Below, piece by piece: positions 1 to 8,175 of a DNA stretch of 64,000 bases; within the stretch, counting starts at the first letter, position 1; each line of letters starts with the position of its first letter. This DNA comes from Hymenobacter pini (GTDB taxonomy: Bacteria; Bacteroidota; Bacteroidia; Cytophagales; Hymenobacteraceae), in contig NZ_JAIZZH010000005.1 in assembly GCF_020421205.1 (NCBI RefSeq), forward strand, positions 310,001 to 374,000, read 5' to 3'. Made by a program: the position numbers and the translations under genes. Below the pieces are notes generated by a model, which saw nothing but the letters and a program-made list of their open reading frames with translations, was not told where the DNA came from and made no database searches.

Positions 1-50
1 AATACGCAGCCCACTATGCGGATGCTACTGCATAATGATGTGAGGGTGCT

Positions 51-182
51 AGAGCTTAGAATTGAGAACTGAGAGCCTAGAGTTGAGAAGTGGACGCGGG
101 CCTGGTTCTTATGTTCAGCCTGTGTTCACCTTTTGTTTCTAGACCCTCGGTTCTCAATTCTAAGTTTTCAATTCCAAGCTCT
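51..182. repeat. Inverted heptad array, copy 1 (AGANNTG type)
   Basis: Six 7-base units run without a break from 51 to 92: agagctt, agaattg, agaactg, agagcct, agagttg, agaagtg. The complement of about 139-182 reads as a second array of the same kind (agagctt, ggaattg, aaaactt, agaattg, agaaccg, agggtct), so the two arrays face each other as arms of a long imperfect hairpin. The right arm ends on the stop codon of the histidine kinase gene. Four further copies lie at 7874-7964, 33181-33267, 44343-44418 and 54051-54135. The unit structure is read directly; any function (terminator, mRNA end protection, recombination scar) is inference. Confidence 0.85.
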
Positions 183-3100
183 CACACAGGCACGCTCAAT
201 TGCAGCGTGGTTCCCTGGCCGGGGGCCGAATGAATGGTGAGTTGGCCCCGCATGGCCGCGGCCCGGGCGCGCATATTGACTAGGCCGTTGCCGCTGCCCC
301 GCGCCGGTGCAGTCGGGTCGAAGCCCACGCCGTCATCGTGCACGGTGAGTAATAGTCTTCCCTGTTCATATTCCAGGGTAATGGTAGCGTGCTGGCAGCG
401 GGCGTATTTTACCAGGTTGTTGAGGGCTTCCTTGAACAGCAGAAAAAACTCGCGGCGGGTGCGCATATCAAACCGCAGGCCCGGCAGCACCGCGTCATCG
501 GCCCGGAAGGTTAGCTCCACTCCCGCCGCTTCCAGCATTTCGGAAGCCAGCCGCCGCATACGGGCAGTTACATCGTCGAGGCCATCGTGGGCGGGGTTGA
601 TGGCCCACACAATATCGTCCATGGCATCCAGCATCCGGCGCGACGATTCTCCTATTTGCTCCAGCACGGCGGCGGCCTGCTCGGGCCGGTGCTGGCGCTG
701 GTGGTTGCGGGCAATCTGGCTCAGGATGGAGATGCTGCTGAGCGTGGAGCCCATATCGTCGTGCAGGTCGCGGGCAATACCGTGGCGCACCCGCTCTAGG
801 GCCAGCAGCTGGCGCACCCGAAGCCGGTACAACAGAAAGAGTCCCGCCAGCACTATCCAGCTCAGTCCAATCCGAAACCACCAGGTTCCGTACCAGGGTG
901 GGTCTACTAAAATGCGCAGGCTGGTTCCCACCGGGCTCCATACCCCGTCGTTGTTAGCGGCCCGCACCCGAAAGGTGTAGGTGCCGGGGTCGAGGTTGGT
1001 ATAGGTAACCTCATGCCGGTTGCCCGCCTCAATCCAAGCGGGGTCAAAGCCTTCCAGCCGGTAGGCATACCGGTTTTTCTCGGGCTGCCGATAGTTGAGC
1101 GCCGCAAATTCCAGCGTAAATACATAGTCCTCGGGGGCCAGGCGCAACTTGCGCCGCTCGGTGATGGTAGTATCGGCTAGCTCTACGGGCTGGTTGAAAC
1201 GCCGCAGGGCCGTGAGTACCACGGGCGGCGGCACCGGGTTGGTACGCACAGCTTCGGGTCGAAAAGCCACCACCCCGTTCACTCCCCCAAAGTACAAGCT
1301 GCCCGCCGCCGAGCGGTGGCAGGCTGCGGCGTTGAACTCATCCTGCAGCAGCCCGTCGCGCGAGTCGAACGTGAGAAACTGCCGGGTGCGGGGCGTGAAG
1401 CGGGCCAGCCCTTGGTTGGTAGCCAGCCACAGGTTACCCCGGGCGTCTTCCAGCATGCTGTACACCACGTCATTGGGCAGGCCCTGGGCTTCCCGTAAAG
1501 TGGTGAAGCGGCCCCGCACCGGGTCGTCGAGCCGGGCAAAGCCGCCCCCTTCCGTGCCCACCCACAACGTGCCCTGCCGGTCCTGCAACACGCTGCGCAC
1601 CGAGTTGCTGCTTAGCCCGTTGGCAGTGCGCTCATCTACCCGAAAAGTGGTAAAACGGCCCGTAGCGGGGTTGAAGCGCGAGAGTCCGCCGCCTCCGGTA
1701 GCCACCCAAAAACGCCCCTGCCGGTCCTGCAGCGTGGCCCGCACGTAGTTGTTCGGCAAACTGCCGGGGTTGGCGGGGTCGTGGCGGAAGGCGGTGAAGC
1801 GGCCGGTAGCCGGGTTATAACACGACAGCCCGCCGCCATTGTGCCCCACCCACAGCTTGCCCTGCGGGTCCTCGTACACCGATTGAATTAGGTCATCGGC
1901 CAGTGAATACGGGTTGGCCGGATCGTGACGAAAACGCACAAACCGCTTGCTACCCGGCTCCAGGCAGTTGAGCCCCTGGCTTTGCGTGCCCACCCACAAC
2001 CGGCCACGCCGGTCGAAACACAGCGCCCGCACATAGTCCTGGCTGAGGCTGCCTGGGTCGGTGGGGTTGTGCCGAAACTGCTGCTGCTGGCCCGTAGCGG
2101 GGTCGTAGCACAGCACGCCCTGCTGCTCGGTGCCCAGCCACACCCGGCCGGCAGCATCGGAGGCTATGGCCCATACCGGCCCGGTAGCCACGGCGGTGGG
2201 CACGCTCCCAAACACGGACGGACGCAAATCGGCCCGGCTCAGACCGGCTTCCGTGCCTACCCACAGCATCCCGGCCTGATCCTGAAATATCGCCTGCACC
2301 GTGTTATCGGGCAGACTTTGGGGGTTACGGGGTTGGTGCTGCTGAAACCGGAACGTGCCAGTTGGCGCATCGTAGCGGGCCAGCCCGGCACCTGTGCCAA
2401 TCCACAAGGTGCCGGCCCGGTCTTCAAAAATCGTTTTAATGCTAATGGTGCCTGATTTGCCGCGAGTAACGGCGGCTAGGGTTACCACCCGGGCCGCGCC
2501 TCCCCCGGGAGGCAGGTAGTGCAGCGCCCCGGTTTCGGTGCCTACCCACAGTCCGCCTCGGTGGTCGGCGCACAGTGCTTTGATGGGGCCAGCGGCCGGC
2601 AGGCGGGTATCGGGCACCAGGCAGTTGCGCACGGTGTCCAGCCAGCTCACACCGCCTTCGCCGGTGCCGGCCCACAGCCGCCCGGCCCGGTCTTGGGCCA
2701 GTGCCCGCACCGCATTGCGCCGGACGCTGCCGCCCGGCCCCGCCTGGTGCCGGAACGACGTAAAGCGCTGCGTAGCGGCCTGGAAGCGGTGCAGCCCACT
2801 TTCGGTGCCGGCCCACACGCGCCCTTGCCGGTCGCATAGTACCGTCAGCACAAAGTTGTCGGGCAGGCCGCTGGCGTCGCCGGGGGCGGCCCGAAACGTG
2901 CGAAACCGGCCGGTAGCAGGATCATAGCGCGACAGGCCCCCACCGGTACCGGCCCACAGGTACCCCGCCGAATCCTGACACAACGCCAGCACGAAATTGC
3001 TGCCCAGGCTGGCGGACTGCCGGGCATCGTTCCGGAATGTGCGGAAGCTCACCCCATCATAGCGCGAAAGGCCATCCTGGGTAGCAACCCACAAAAAGCC

Positions 3101-3259
3101 CCGCCGGTCCTGCACCACCGCATACACGCTGTTTTCGGCCAGGCCATCCTGCGCGGTGAGGGTGCGAAATGCCAGCGCCGGCTGGCTTGCCGCGGGCCGG
3201 CTCAGGAGCAGCCCAACCAGCCCGAGCAAAAGCGCACATACAGGAATGAGACGTTTCAT
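182..3259 (-). CDS. Two-component-regulator propeller sensor histidine kinase
   Basis: The 1025-residue product is a membrane sensor kinase. Residues 1-25 form a signal peptide. Residues about 30-680 carry more than ten repeats of the form G-x-LWVGT-x-x-GL-x-R, the periplasmic propeller. A Y_Y_Y domain follows at about 725-795, then one membrane helix at about 800-818. The dimerisation domain is of the HisKA_3 (NarX/LytS-like) type, with the phosphoacceptor His near 833 in RDLHDDMGSTL. The ATPase domain has the N box EALNNLVKYA near 945, DDGVGFD near 975 and GNGLVNM near 990. No receiver or DNA-binding domain is fused, unlike the long Bacteroides hybrid systems, and no response regulator gene lies in the window, so the partner must be elsewhere. 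The ligand cannot be read from sequence. Confidence 0.95.
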   Translation of the reverse strand: MKRLIPVCALLLGLVGLLLSRPAASQPALAFRTLTAQDGLAENSVYAVVQDRRGFLWVATQDGLSRYDGVSFRTFRNDARQSASLGSNFVLALCQDSAGYLWAGTGGGLSRYDPATGRFRTFRAAPGDASGLPDNFVLTVLCDRQGRVWAGTESGLHRFQAATQRFTSFRHQAGPGGSVRRNAVRALAQDRAGRLWAGTGEGGVSWLDTVRNCLVPDTRLPAAGPIKALCADHRGGLWVGTETGALHYLPPGGGAARVVTLAAVTRGKSGTISIKTIFEDRAGTLWIGTGAGLARYDAPTGTFRFQQHQPRNPQSLPDNTVQAIFQDQAGMLWVGTEAGLSRADLRPSVFGSVPTAVATGPVWAIASDAAGRVWLGTEQQGVLCYDPATGQQQQFRHNPTDPGSLSQDYVRALCFDRRGRLWVGTQSQGLNCLEPGSKRFVRFRHDPANPYSLADDLIQSVYEDPQGKLWVGHNGGGLSCYNPATGRFTAFRHDPANPGSLPNNYVRATLQDRQGRFWVATGGGGLSRFNPATGRFTTFRVDERTANGLSSNSVRSVLQDRQGTLWVGTEGGGFARLDDPVRGRFTTLREAQGLPNDVVYSMLEDARGNLWLATNQGLARFTPRTRQFLTFDSRDGLLQDEFNAAACHRSAAGSLYFGGVNGVVAFRPEAVRTNPVPPPVVLTALRRFNQPVELADTTITERRKLRLAPEDYVFTLEFAALNYRQPEKNRYAYRLEGFDPAWIEAGNRHEVTYTNLDPGTYTFRVRAANNDGVWSPVGTSLRILVDPPWYGTWWFRIGLSWIVLAGLFLLYRLRVRQLLALERVRHGIARDLHDDMGSTLSSISILSQIARNHQRQHRPEQAAAVLEQIGESSRRMLDAMDDIVWAINPAHDGLDDVTARMRRLASEMLEAAGVELTFRADDAVLPGLRFDMRTRREFFLLFKEALNNLVKYARCQHATITLEYEQGRLLLTVHDDGVGFDPTAPARGSGNGLVNMRARAAAMRGQLTIHSAPGQGTTLQLSVPV

Positions 3260-3420
3260 AACAGCGGCACCAATCAGCGGCTGAATCTACCGAATTGCCA
3301 GTATGTATGCACCAAGTTCTATATAGTGCATGGTGCGGCGGGTTTTTGACAGTATTCCAGCCCTTGCCACACAGCTTACCATGCCTGAAACCACGACACA
3401 ACAGTATCTACCCTGCGGGG

Positions 3421-3451
3421 TTGGCAGGGTGCTGGCGGCGGCGTACCTTGC
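3421..3451 (+). promoter_or_regulatory. Likely promoter of the PhyH-family dioxygenase gene
   Basis: TTGG at 3421 is followed after 19 bases by TACCTTGC at 3444-3451, close to the Bacteroidota consensus TTTG-N19/20-TAnnTTTG. It lies 23 bases before the ATG at 3475 and downstream of an earlier in-frame start, which supports the shorter protein. The rest of 3260-3420 shows no gene. Confidence 0.45.
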
Positions 3452-3474
3452 TCCCACTCGCATTCCTTTTCTTT

Positions 3475-4542
3475 ATGGCAGCCTCTATATCCCGTTCTAT
3501 CAGCAACAGTCAACCGGCGTCTTCAACTGTCAGTCCGCAGGAAACCGGTGAGTTAGGCATTCAATACCTGAAACATTTCTGGGCGCGCATACTGGCGCAA
3601 CGCAACGGCGAGTTTGTACCGCCCACCGAGCAAAGCTGGCGCTTCGACAATTTGTTGCTGAACGGTTTGGGCCTGCCGCTGGAAGAAACCATGCAGTATC
3701 TGGGACGGCAGGTGCCCAGTTTTTCGGAGTTCGAGCAGTGGATATTGGGGAAGCACAACGGGCAGCTTGATGCGCTCCAGATTGACCGGCTGAACAGCCT
3801 GTTCTCCGGCCAGCCGTACCCAGCAGCCTTGCTGGAAAGCTTACACGAGCTAGAGCAGGAACCCGACGTACTCAGCCCCGACGACCTCGCTTTCTGGGAG
3901 GAAAATGGCTACGTGATAGTACGGGAGGCTATTTTGCGGGAGCAGGCCCAGGCCACGGAGCTGGCCGTCTGGGACGCGCTGGGCATGGACCCGCTCAACC
4001 CGGCTACCTGGTATGAGCGGCCCATTGGGAAGGGTATTATGATGGAGTTCTACCACCATCCTACCCTGCAGGCTAACCGACAATCCAAGCGTATCCACAA
4101 GGCCTTCGCTCAGCTCTGGGGCACCACCGACCTCTGGAAGACTACCGACCGCACCAGCTTCAACCCGCCCGAAACCCCGAACCTGCCTTTCCAAGGCCCC
4201 TATTTGCATTGGGATATGAGCCTGGAACCCCCGTTCCGCTTTGGTACCCAAGGTCTGCTCTACCTCTGCGACACTCCCGCCGAGCAAGGGGCTTTCTGCT
4301 GCGTGCCCGGCTTCCACCGCACGCTGGAATCCTGGCTGAACAGCCTCCCGCCTGGTACCGACCCGCGCCGCGCGAACCTAGATGCGCAAGCCGTACCCAT
4401 TGCCGCTAACGCCGGAGATTTTGTCATCTGGCACCACTTCCTGCCCCACGGCAGCAGCCCCAACCGCGGCACCTACCCCCGCATCGTGCAGTACCTGAAC
4501 ATGTACCCGGTGGAGTTCAAGGAGAATATGGCGTGGCGGTAA
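3475..4542 (+). CDS. Phytanoyl-CoA dioxygenase (PhyH) family protein
   Basis: A 355-residue protein of the non-haem Fe(II)/2-oxoglutarate oxygenase superfamily, PhyH branch. The C-terminal half shows the expected facial triad: HWD in PYLHWDMSLE and a distal His in HHFLPHGSSPNRG, followed by an Arg (TYPR) suited to binding 2-oxoglutarate. The N-terminal 130 residues are helical and not recognisable. I chose the ATG at 3475 rather than the upstream start at 3295, because the upstream extension looks like non-coding sequence and the promoter-like boxes lie inside it. The gene stands alone between a kinase and an unrelated small gene, both on the other strand, so the substrate cannot be inferred. 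Confidence 0.88.
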   Translation: MAASISRSISNSQPASSTVSPQETGELGIQYLKHFWARILAQRNGEFVPPTEQSWRFDNLLLNGLGLPLEETMQYLGRQVPSFSEFEQWILGKHNGQLDALQIDRLNSLFSGQPYPAALLESLHELEQEPDVLSPDDLAFWEENGYVIVREAILREQAQATELAVWDALGMDPLNPATWYERPIGKGIMMEFYHHPTLQANRQSKRIHKAFAQLWGTTDLWKTTDRTSFNPPETPNLPFQGPYLHWDMSLEPPFRFGTQGLLYLCDTPAEQGAFCCVPGFHRTLESWLNSLPPGTDPRRANLDAQAVPIAANAGDFVIWHHFLPHGSSPNRGTYPRIVQYLNMYPVEFKENMAWR

Positions 4543-4578
4543 GTAGATGTTAAAACATCTTGAAGCGTCAGAAGCCGC

Positions 4579-4962
4579 TCATAAGCTTAGATATTCATTG
4601 TATGGAGCTTCGCCCAAGTAATAGATGAACTCGCACTGTCCGAATATCAGTACGATGGCTTCGGTGTACGCTACAATCTCAGCCAGAGCATCTTTGACAG
4701 GCATCTGCCTACCATCTAAAGCTGAGTTGACGGAAATGATGTAACAGGAAGTGATTTGACTACCCTCTATTCGTTTTGCTATTTCTGTTTCAGAATGGCC
4801 TATCAATGGCTTAAGCTTGCCTTTATCAAGATCCTTTCCATGATAAAGCATTTCAAGAAACGTCTTTCTCCGCTTCGGTGACTTAATAAAATCTAGGTAG
4901 CGCTGGCGCTTATTCTTCACCACATATTCGTTGATGAAGGCACTTTCTAAATCAATATTCAT
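4579..4962 (-). CDS. Hypothetical small cytoplasmic protein
   Basis: A 127-residue protein with no signal peptide or membrane helix. It starts MNIDLESAFINEYV, has a basic patch KSPKRRKTF near 30 and a central segment SCYIISVNSALDGRQMPVKDAL, and ends in hydrophobic strands around VLIFGQCEFIYYL. I do not recognise the family. A longer reading starting at 5031 is rejected because its first 23 codons are the strands of a terminator hairpin. Base composition is more AT-rich than the neighbours, which may point to a more recent arrival. The convergent dioxygenase gene ends 36 bases away. Confidence 0.7.
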   Translation of the reverse strand: MNIDLESAFINEYVVKNKRQRYLDFIKSPKRRKTFLEMLYHGKDLDKGKLKPLIGHSETEIAKRIEGSQITSCYIISVNSALDGRQMPVKDALAEIVAYTEAIVLIFGQCEFIYYLGEAPYNEYLSL

Positions 4963-4980
4963 ACACTGAAAGTAATAGAA

Positions 4981-5020
4981 ACAAAAAGCGGCACCTGATG
5001 CATCGGGTGCCGCTTTTTGT
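4981..5020 (-). terminator. Hairpin terminator of the small membrane-protein operon
   Basis: A perfect 15-bp stem (4981-4995 with 5006-5020) around a 10-base loop, with A5 and T5 runs at its base, lies 14 bases after the stop of the gene at 5035-5496. Confidence 0.85.
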
Positions 5021-5034
5021 TGTTCAAGCAATTA

Positions 5035-5496
5035 TCAGGAGAGTTCACCTTCGGTGTAATTCTTTAACCACACCTGCAAGGTTCGTTCATCTACGGCCAG
5101 ATCATCAACTACTAGGCTTTGCAGTTCCATTGTTTTGCTGCCGCGTTGTAGGATAGATAAGCGGTTTGACGTGTTACCTCGGGTACCCACATGTACCTCA
5201 ATCGTTGCAGTAACCTGATGCCAGGTTCTCAGCCCAAGCTTCTCAGTCCATATTCCTGCACGGCCAAACCTTAGGGCTGGTCCAGTAACCTGTGCTCGTT
5301 TTACGGCACGAAATACAGTGAACAATGCAGCCCCACTGAAAAACAGCCCTCCCCAGTAGTTCCCAATTATTGCTATCCAGATATCTATTCCAAGAAAAAG
5401 CAAAGCCAAAATCCCATCAACTACAATGCTACTCCGCGAGTAGTATATCTCGTGCTCGAAAGTCTGCTGCTTACCCTTCCTCGGTTTTTGACTCAT
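5035..5496 (-). CDS. Small two-helix membrane protein, paralogue B
   Basis: A 153-residue protein with a charged N-terminus, two membrane helices at about 27-47 and 51-68, and a soluble C-terminal domain. It resembles the product of 5600-6094: both have a YSR motif before the first helix, then PAL-x(5)-G-[IV]-WT-x(3)-G-x(2)-W-x-QV in the soluble part, and the overall order is the same. This layout recalls PH-like domain membrane proteins of Bacteroidota, but I cannot name a function. Directly upstream is a decayed copy of the aspS 3' end (5500-5605), with its TAA three bases from this start, which shows that the gene arose by tandem duplication. Confidence 0.78.
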   Translation of the reverse strand: MSQKPRKGKQQTFEHEIYYSRSSIVVDGILALLFLGIDIWIAIIGNYWGGLFFSGAALFTVFRAVKRAQVTGPALRFGRAGIWTEKLGLRTWHQVTATIEVHVGTRGNTSNRLSILQRGSKTMELQSLVVDDLAVDERTLQVWLKNYTEGELS

Positions 5497-5499
5497 TGA

Positions 5500-5605
5500 T
5501 TACTTACCCGCTGCCATATCGGCACTAATCCTTAGTACCTTCAGCTGTACGTCCTAAATCGGAGAGAGAATTAATTATCAGGTTGCGGCCGGAATGGTTT
5601 TAGTC
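5500..5605 (-). pseudogene. Decayed copy of the aspS 3' end
   Basis: These 106 bases align with 6101-6208, the last codons of aspS, at roughly 70 percent identity by eye. Both begin (plus strand) ttactt-cccgct and share tccgaaat/tcctaaat and an exact gcggccgga block. A two-base gap near position 61 of the alignment breaks the frame, and a stop codon follows. In the same frame SGRNLIINS corresponds to SGRDVMIDS of AspS. Its TAA at 5500-5502 stands three bases before the start of paralogue B, just as the real aspS stop stands six bases before paralogue A. It overlaps the last six bases of the gene at 5600. Confidence 0.82.
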
Positions 5606-6094
5606 TATTGTCAGATTAACCGCTTCGTGTGGCTGAGAATACTGCTGATACAGCTGTTGCAAACGATGGCCACCAATGGCCAGCTCATACAGTTGCCAAC
5701 GGATATAAGCAGGTTTCACGGACGCATCGACGTAATACAATGATACCGCCCCGTGCCAACGAGCAATTACCAAACTAACCTGGGACCAAGGCAGCCAACC
5801 AGTCTGGGCTGTCCAAACTCCCATTGTGCTCAACTGCAAGGCAGGCTGCGTGGCTTGACGACGTTGGACCCAATGCCACATCTCCCACCCCGCAAAGGCC
5901 GCTGCCAGAATCCACAGCACTAACAATGCATAATTGCGCTGCAGGTCAGCCGCACAAATTACGCAGTACGAGAAAAAGCGGTAGATATCCCAACACACCC
6001 ATACTAAAAACACCACTGCCAGCAGTAACGAGAAGGTTGGTCCGCGCGAGTAGCGCACTTCTGTTACTGCTGGTAATGCTGAACTTCTATCCAC
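5600..6094 (-). CDS. Small two-helix membrane protein, paralogue A
   Basis: A 164-residue protein with membrane helices at about 20-43 and 53-72 and a soluble C-terminal domain containing TMGVWTAQTGWLPWSQVSLV. It starts with GTG, six bases after the aspS stop, so it is probably translated from the aspS message. It is a diverged relative of the protein at 5035-5496. The proteins differ more than the neighbouring aspS tail copies do, which is unusual and suggests fast evolution or later exchange. No function can be assigned. Confidence 0.78.
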   Translation of the reverse strand: MDRSSALPAVTEVRYSRGPTFSLLLAVVFLVWVCWDIYRFFSYCVICAADLQRNYALLVLWILAAAFAGWEMWHWVQRRQATQPALQLSTMGVWTAQTGWLPWSQVSLVIARWHGAVSLYYVDASVKPAYIRWQLYELAIGGHRLQQLYQQYSQPHEAVNLTID

Positions 6095-6100
6095 AACGGC

Positions 6101-7867
6101 TTACTTGCCCGCTACTACATCGGTTTTGATGCTCAGCTCCTTCAACTGCGCGTCCGAAATCTGGGAGGGCGAGTCAATCATCACGTCGCGGCCGGAGTTG
6201 TTTTTGGGGAAGGCAATGAAGTCGCGGATGCTGTCGGCGCCGCCGAAGAGGCTGCAGAGACGGTCGAAGCCGAAGGCAATACCACCGTGGGGCGGCGCAC
6301 CGTACTCGAAGGCGTCGAGCAGGAAGCCGAACTGGGCCTGGGCCTCCTCGGGGCTGAAGCCGAGCAGCCCAAACATCTGAGCCTGCACCGAGCGGTCGTG
6401 GATGCGGATGGAGCCGCCGCCCACTTCCACGCCATTAATCACCATATCGTAGGCGTTGGCGCGCACCTCCCCAATTGTGTCGGGCGAGGCCAGCAGGGGC
6501 ACGTCCTCGGGCTTGGGCGAGGTAAAGGGGTGGTGCATGGCGAAGTAGCGGCCTTCTTCCTCGATGTACTCGAGCAGGGGGAAATCAACCACCCACAGGG
6601 CCGAGAAAGTGTCTTTGTCGCGCAGGCCAAGGCGTTGGCCCATTTCCAGGCGCAGCTCCGAGAGGGCCTTGCGGGTTTTGTTCGGCTCGCCAGCCAAAAT
6701 CAGCAGCAAGTCGCCGGGCTGAGCGTTGAAGGCGGCCTTCCACTGCTGCAGCGCCTCCTGCGAGTAAAATTTATCTACCGACGATTTCACCGAGCCATCG
6801 GCTTCCACGCGGGCGTACACCAGGCCGGTGGCGCCAATCTGGGGGCGTTTTACGTATTCAGTCAGCTCGTCGAGCTGCTTGCGGGTGTAGCTGGCCGCGC
6901 CAGTAGCGCAGATGCCCACTACCAGCCCGGCAGCTTCAAACACCGGGAAGCCGTAGCCCTTGGCCACGTCGTTCAGCTCCACAAACTTCATCTCGAAGCG
7001 CGTGTCGGGCTTGTCGTTGCCGTAGTAGCGCATGGCGTCGGCGTAAGTCATGCGGGGCAGCTGGCCAATTTCCAGGCCCTTCACCTCCCGGAACAGGTAC
7101 TGCACCAGCCCTTCGAAGGTGTTGAGGATGTCCTCCTGCTCCACAAACGACATTTCGCAGTCAATCTGCGTAAATTCGGGCTGACGGTCGGCCCGCAAGT
7201 CCTCGTCGCGGAAGCATTTTACAATCTGGAAGTACCGGTCAAAGCCCGATACCATCAGCAGCTGCTTGAAGGTTTGGGGGCTCTGGGGCAGGGCGTAGAA
7301 CTCGCCGGGGTTCATGCGGGAAGGCACCACAAAGTCGCGGGCGCCTTCGGGCGTACTCTTAATGAGCACCGGGGTTTCCACTTCGATGAAGTCCTGGCCG
7401 TCGAGGTAGCGGCGGGTGGCCTGGGCCACGCGGTGGCGCAGCATCAGGTTCTGGCGCACGGGCGTGCGGCGCAGGTCCAGGTAGCGGTACTTCATCCGCA
7501 GGTCGTCGCCGCCGTCGGTGTCATCCTCAATCAGGAAAGGCGGCAGCTTGGCGGGGTTGAGCACCTCCAGTTTTTCCACCCGAATTTCAATGGCCCCGGT
7601 GGGCATTTTGTCGTTTTTGGAGTGGCGTTCGGCTACTTTACCGGTCACGCACACCACAAACTCGCGGCCCAGTTGCCGGGCCTGCTCGCGCACCTCGGCC
7701 GTTTCCACGCCTTCTTCCAGGGCCAGCTGCGTGAGGCCATACCGGTCGCGCAGGTCCACCCACAGAATACCGCCTTTGTCGCGGGTGCGCTGCACCCAGC
7801 CGCAGAGCGTAACGGTTTGACCAACGTGTTCGGGGCGCAATTCGCCGCAGGTATGAGTCCGGAGCAT
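6101..7867 (-). CDS. aspS: Aspartate--tRNA ligase
   Basis: A 588-residue bacterial-type class IIb aminoacyl-tRNA synthetase that charges tRNA-Asp. The N-terminal OB-fold (residues 1-105, with [20 protein letters not shown]) binds the anticodon. The catalytic core shows PETPQSP-like [16 protein letters not shown], motif 2 [18 protein letters not shown] and motif 3 [10 protein letters not shown]. The GAD insertion domain typical of bacterial AspRS lies between at about 290-410. I start at 7867 ([10 protein letters not shown]); an upstream in-frame ATG at 7921 lies in a repeat. The 5' leader contains an inverted heptad array. Two small membrane-protein genes follow with minimal spacing. Confidence 0.98.
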   Translation of the reverse strand: MLRTHTCGELRPEHVGQTVTLCGWVQRTRDKGGILWVDLRDRYGLTQLALEEGVETAEVREQARQLGREFVVCVTGKVAERHSKNDKMPTGAIEIRVEKLEVLNPAKLPPFLIEDDTDGGDDLRMKYRYLDLRRTPVRQNLMLRHRVAQATRRYLDGQDFIEVETPVLIKSTPEGARDFVVPSRMNPGEFYALPQSPQTFKQLLMVSGFDRYFQIVKCFRDEDLRADRQPEFTQIDCEMSFVEQEDILNTFEGLVQYLFREVKGLEIGQLPRMTYADAMRYYGNDKPDTRFEMKFVELNDVAKGYGFPVFEAAGLVVGICATGAASYTRKQLDELTEYVKRPQIGATGLVYARVEADGSVKSSVDKFYSQEALQQWKAAFNAQPGDLLLILAGEPNKTRKALSELRLEMGQRLGLRDKDTFSALWVVDFPLLEYIEEEGRYFAMHHPFTSPKPEDVPLLASPDTIGEVRANAYDMVINGVEVGGGSIRIHDRSVQAQMFGLLGFSPEEAQAQFGFLLDAFEYGAPPHGGIAFGFDRLCSLFGGADSIRDFIAFPKNNSGRDVMIDSPSQISDAQLKELSIKTDVVAGK

Positions 7868-7873
7868 TTCGGT

Positions 7874-7964
7874 AGAACTGAGAAGTGAGACCTTAGAGCT
7901 GAGTAAGCATGTAGTTGGCACAGGTCCGTTACTTCTCTTGCTTCCTATTTCTCAGCTCTGAGTT
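7874..7964. repeat. Inverted heptad array, copy 2 (AGANNTG type)
   Basis: Units agaactg, agaagtg, agacctt, agagctg run from 7874 to 7901. The complement of about 7930-7964 reads agaactc, agagctg, agaaata, ggaagca, agagaag. The element lies between the probable aspS promoter and the aspS start codon, so it should be transcribed as a hairpin in the aspS leader. Confidence 0.85.
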
Positions 7965-7977
7965 CTGGTAAGAATAG

Positions 7978-7985
7978 CGAAGGTA
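7978..7985 (-). promoter_or_regulatory. Possible -7 box of aspS
   Basis: The minus strand reads TACCTTCG, one base from TAnnTTTG, about 110 bases before the aspS start. No clear TTTG -33 box is visible, so confidence is low. Confidence 0.35.
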
Positions 7986-8175
7986 GGCAGGAAAAATAAG
8001 TAGGGTCGGAAAAATTAGGGGCTGTAGCTGCCACACCCGCGCTTTCTCGAAGCTGTAAAAGCCGTATTTCGGCGGCTTACAGTGGTTTTGCGTAAGCTTG
8101 CGCAAAATTGGTACGGAGTATGCAAACAGGCTCTCCTAACCAGCATTCTTTCGTCAACTACCTTCTGTACTCCAT
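7986..8175. other. Intergenic region with a 22-bp dyad
   Basis: Divergent intergenic region between aspS and a secreted-protein gene. At 8086-8107 a 22-bp palindrome has 20 of 22 symmetric positions (ttttgcg-aagctt-cgcaaaa core). A weaker hairpin lies at 8053-8082 (ctgtaa with ttacag). A TACCTTCT box near 8158 may be the -7 element of the downstream gene. No coding potential is seen. Confidence 0.5.

Noticed and set aside
51-182. CRISPR array as an explanation of the heptad repeats
   Set aside because: Units are 7 bases with no spacers, and the arrays face each other; no cas gene is present.
3295-3474. N-terminal extension of the dioxygenase
   Set aside because: The extension has no fold and contains the likely promoter; the ATG at 3475 is better.
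6287-7888. 533-residue open frame on the plus strand, antisense to aspS
   Set aside because: Its residue use (His, Gly, Val, Gln rich) is the shadow of GC-rich third positions of aspS, and no family motif is visible.
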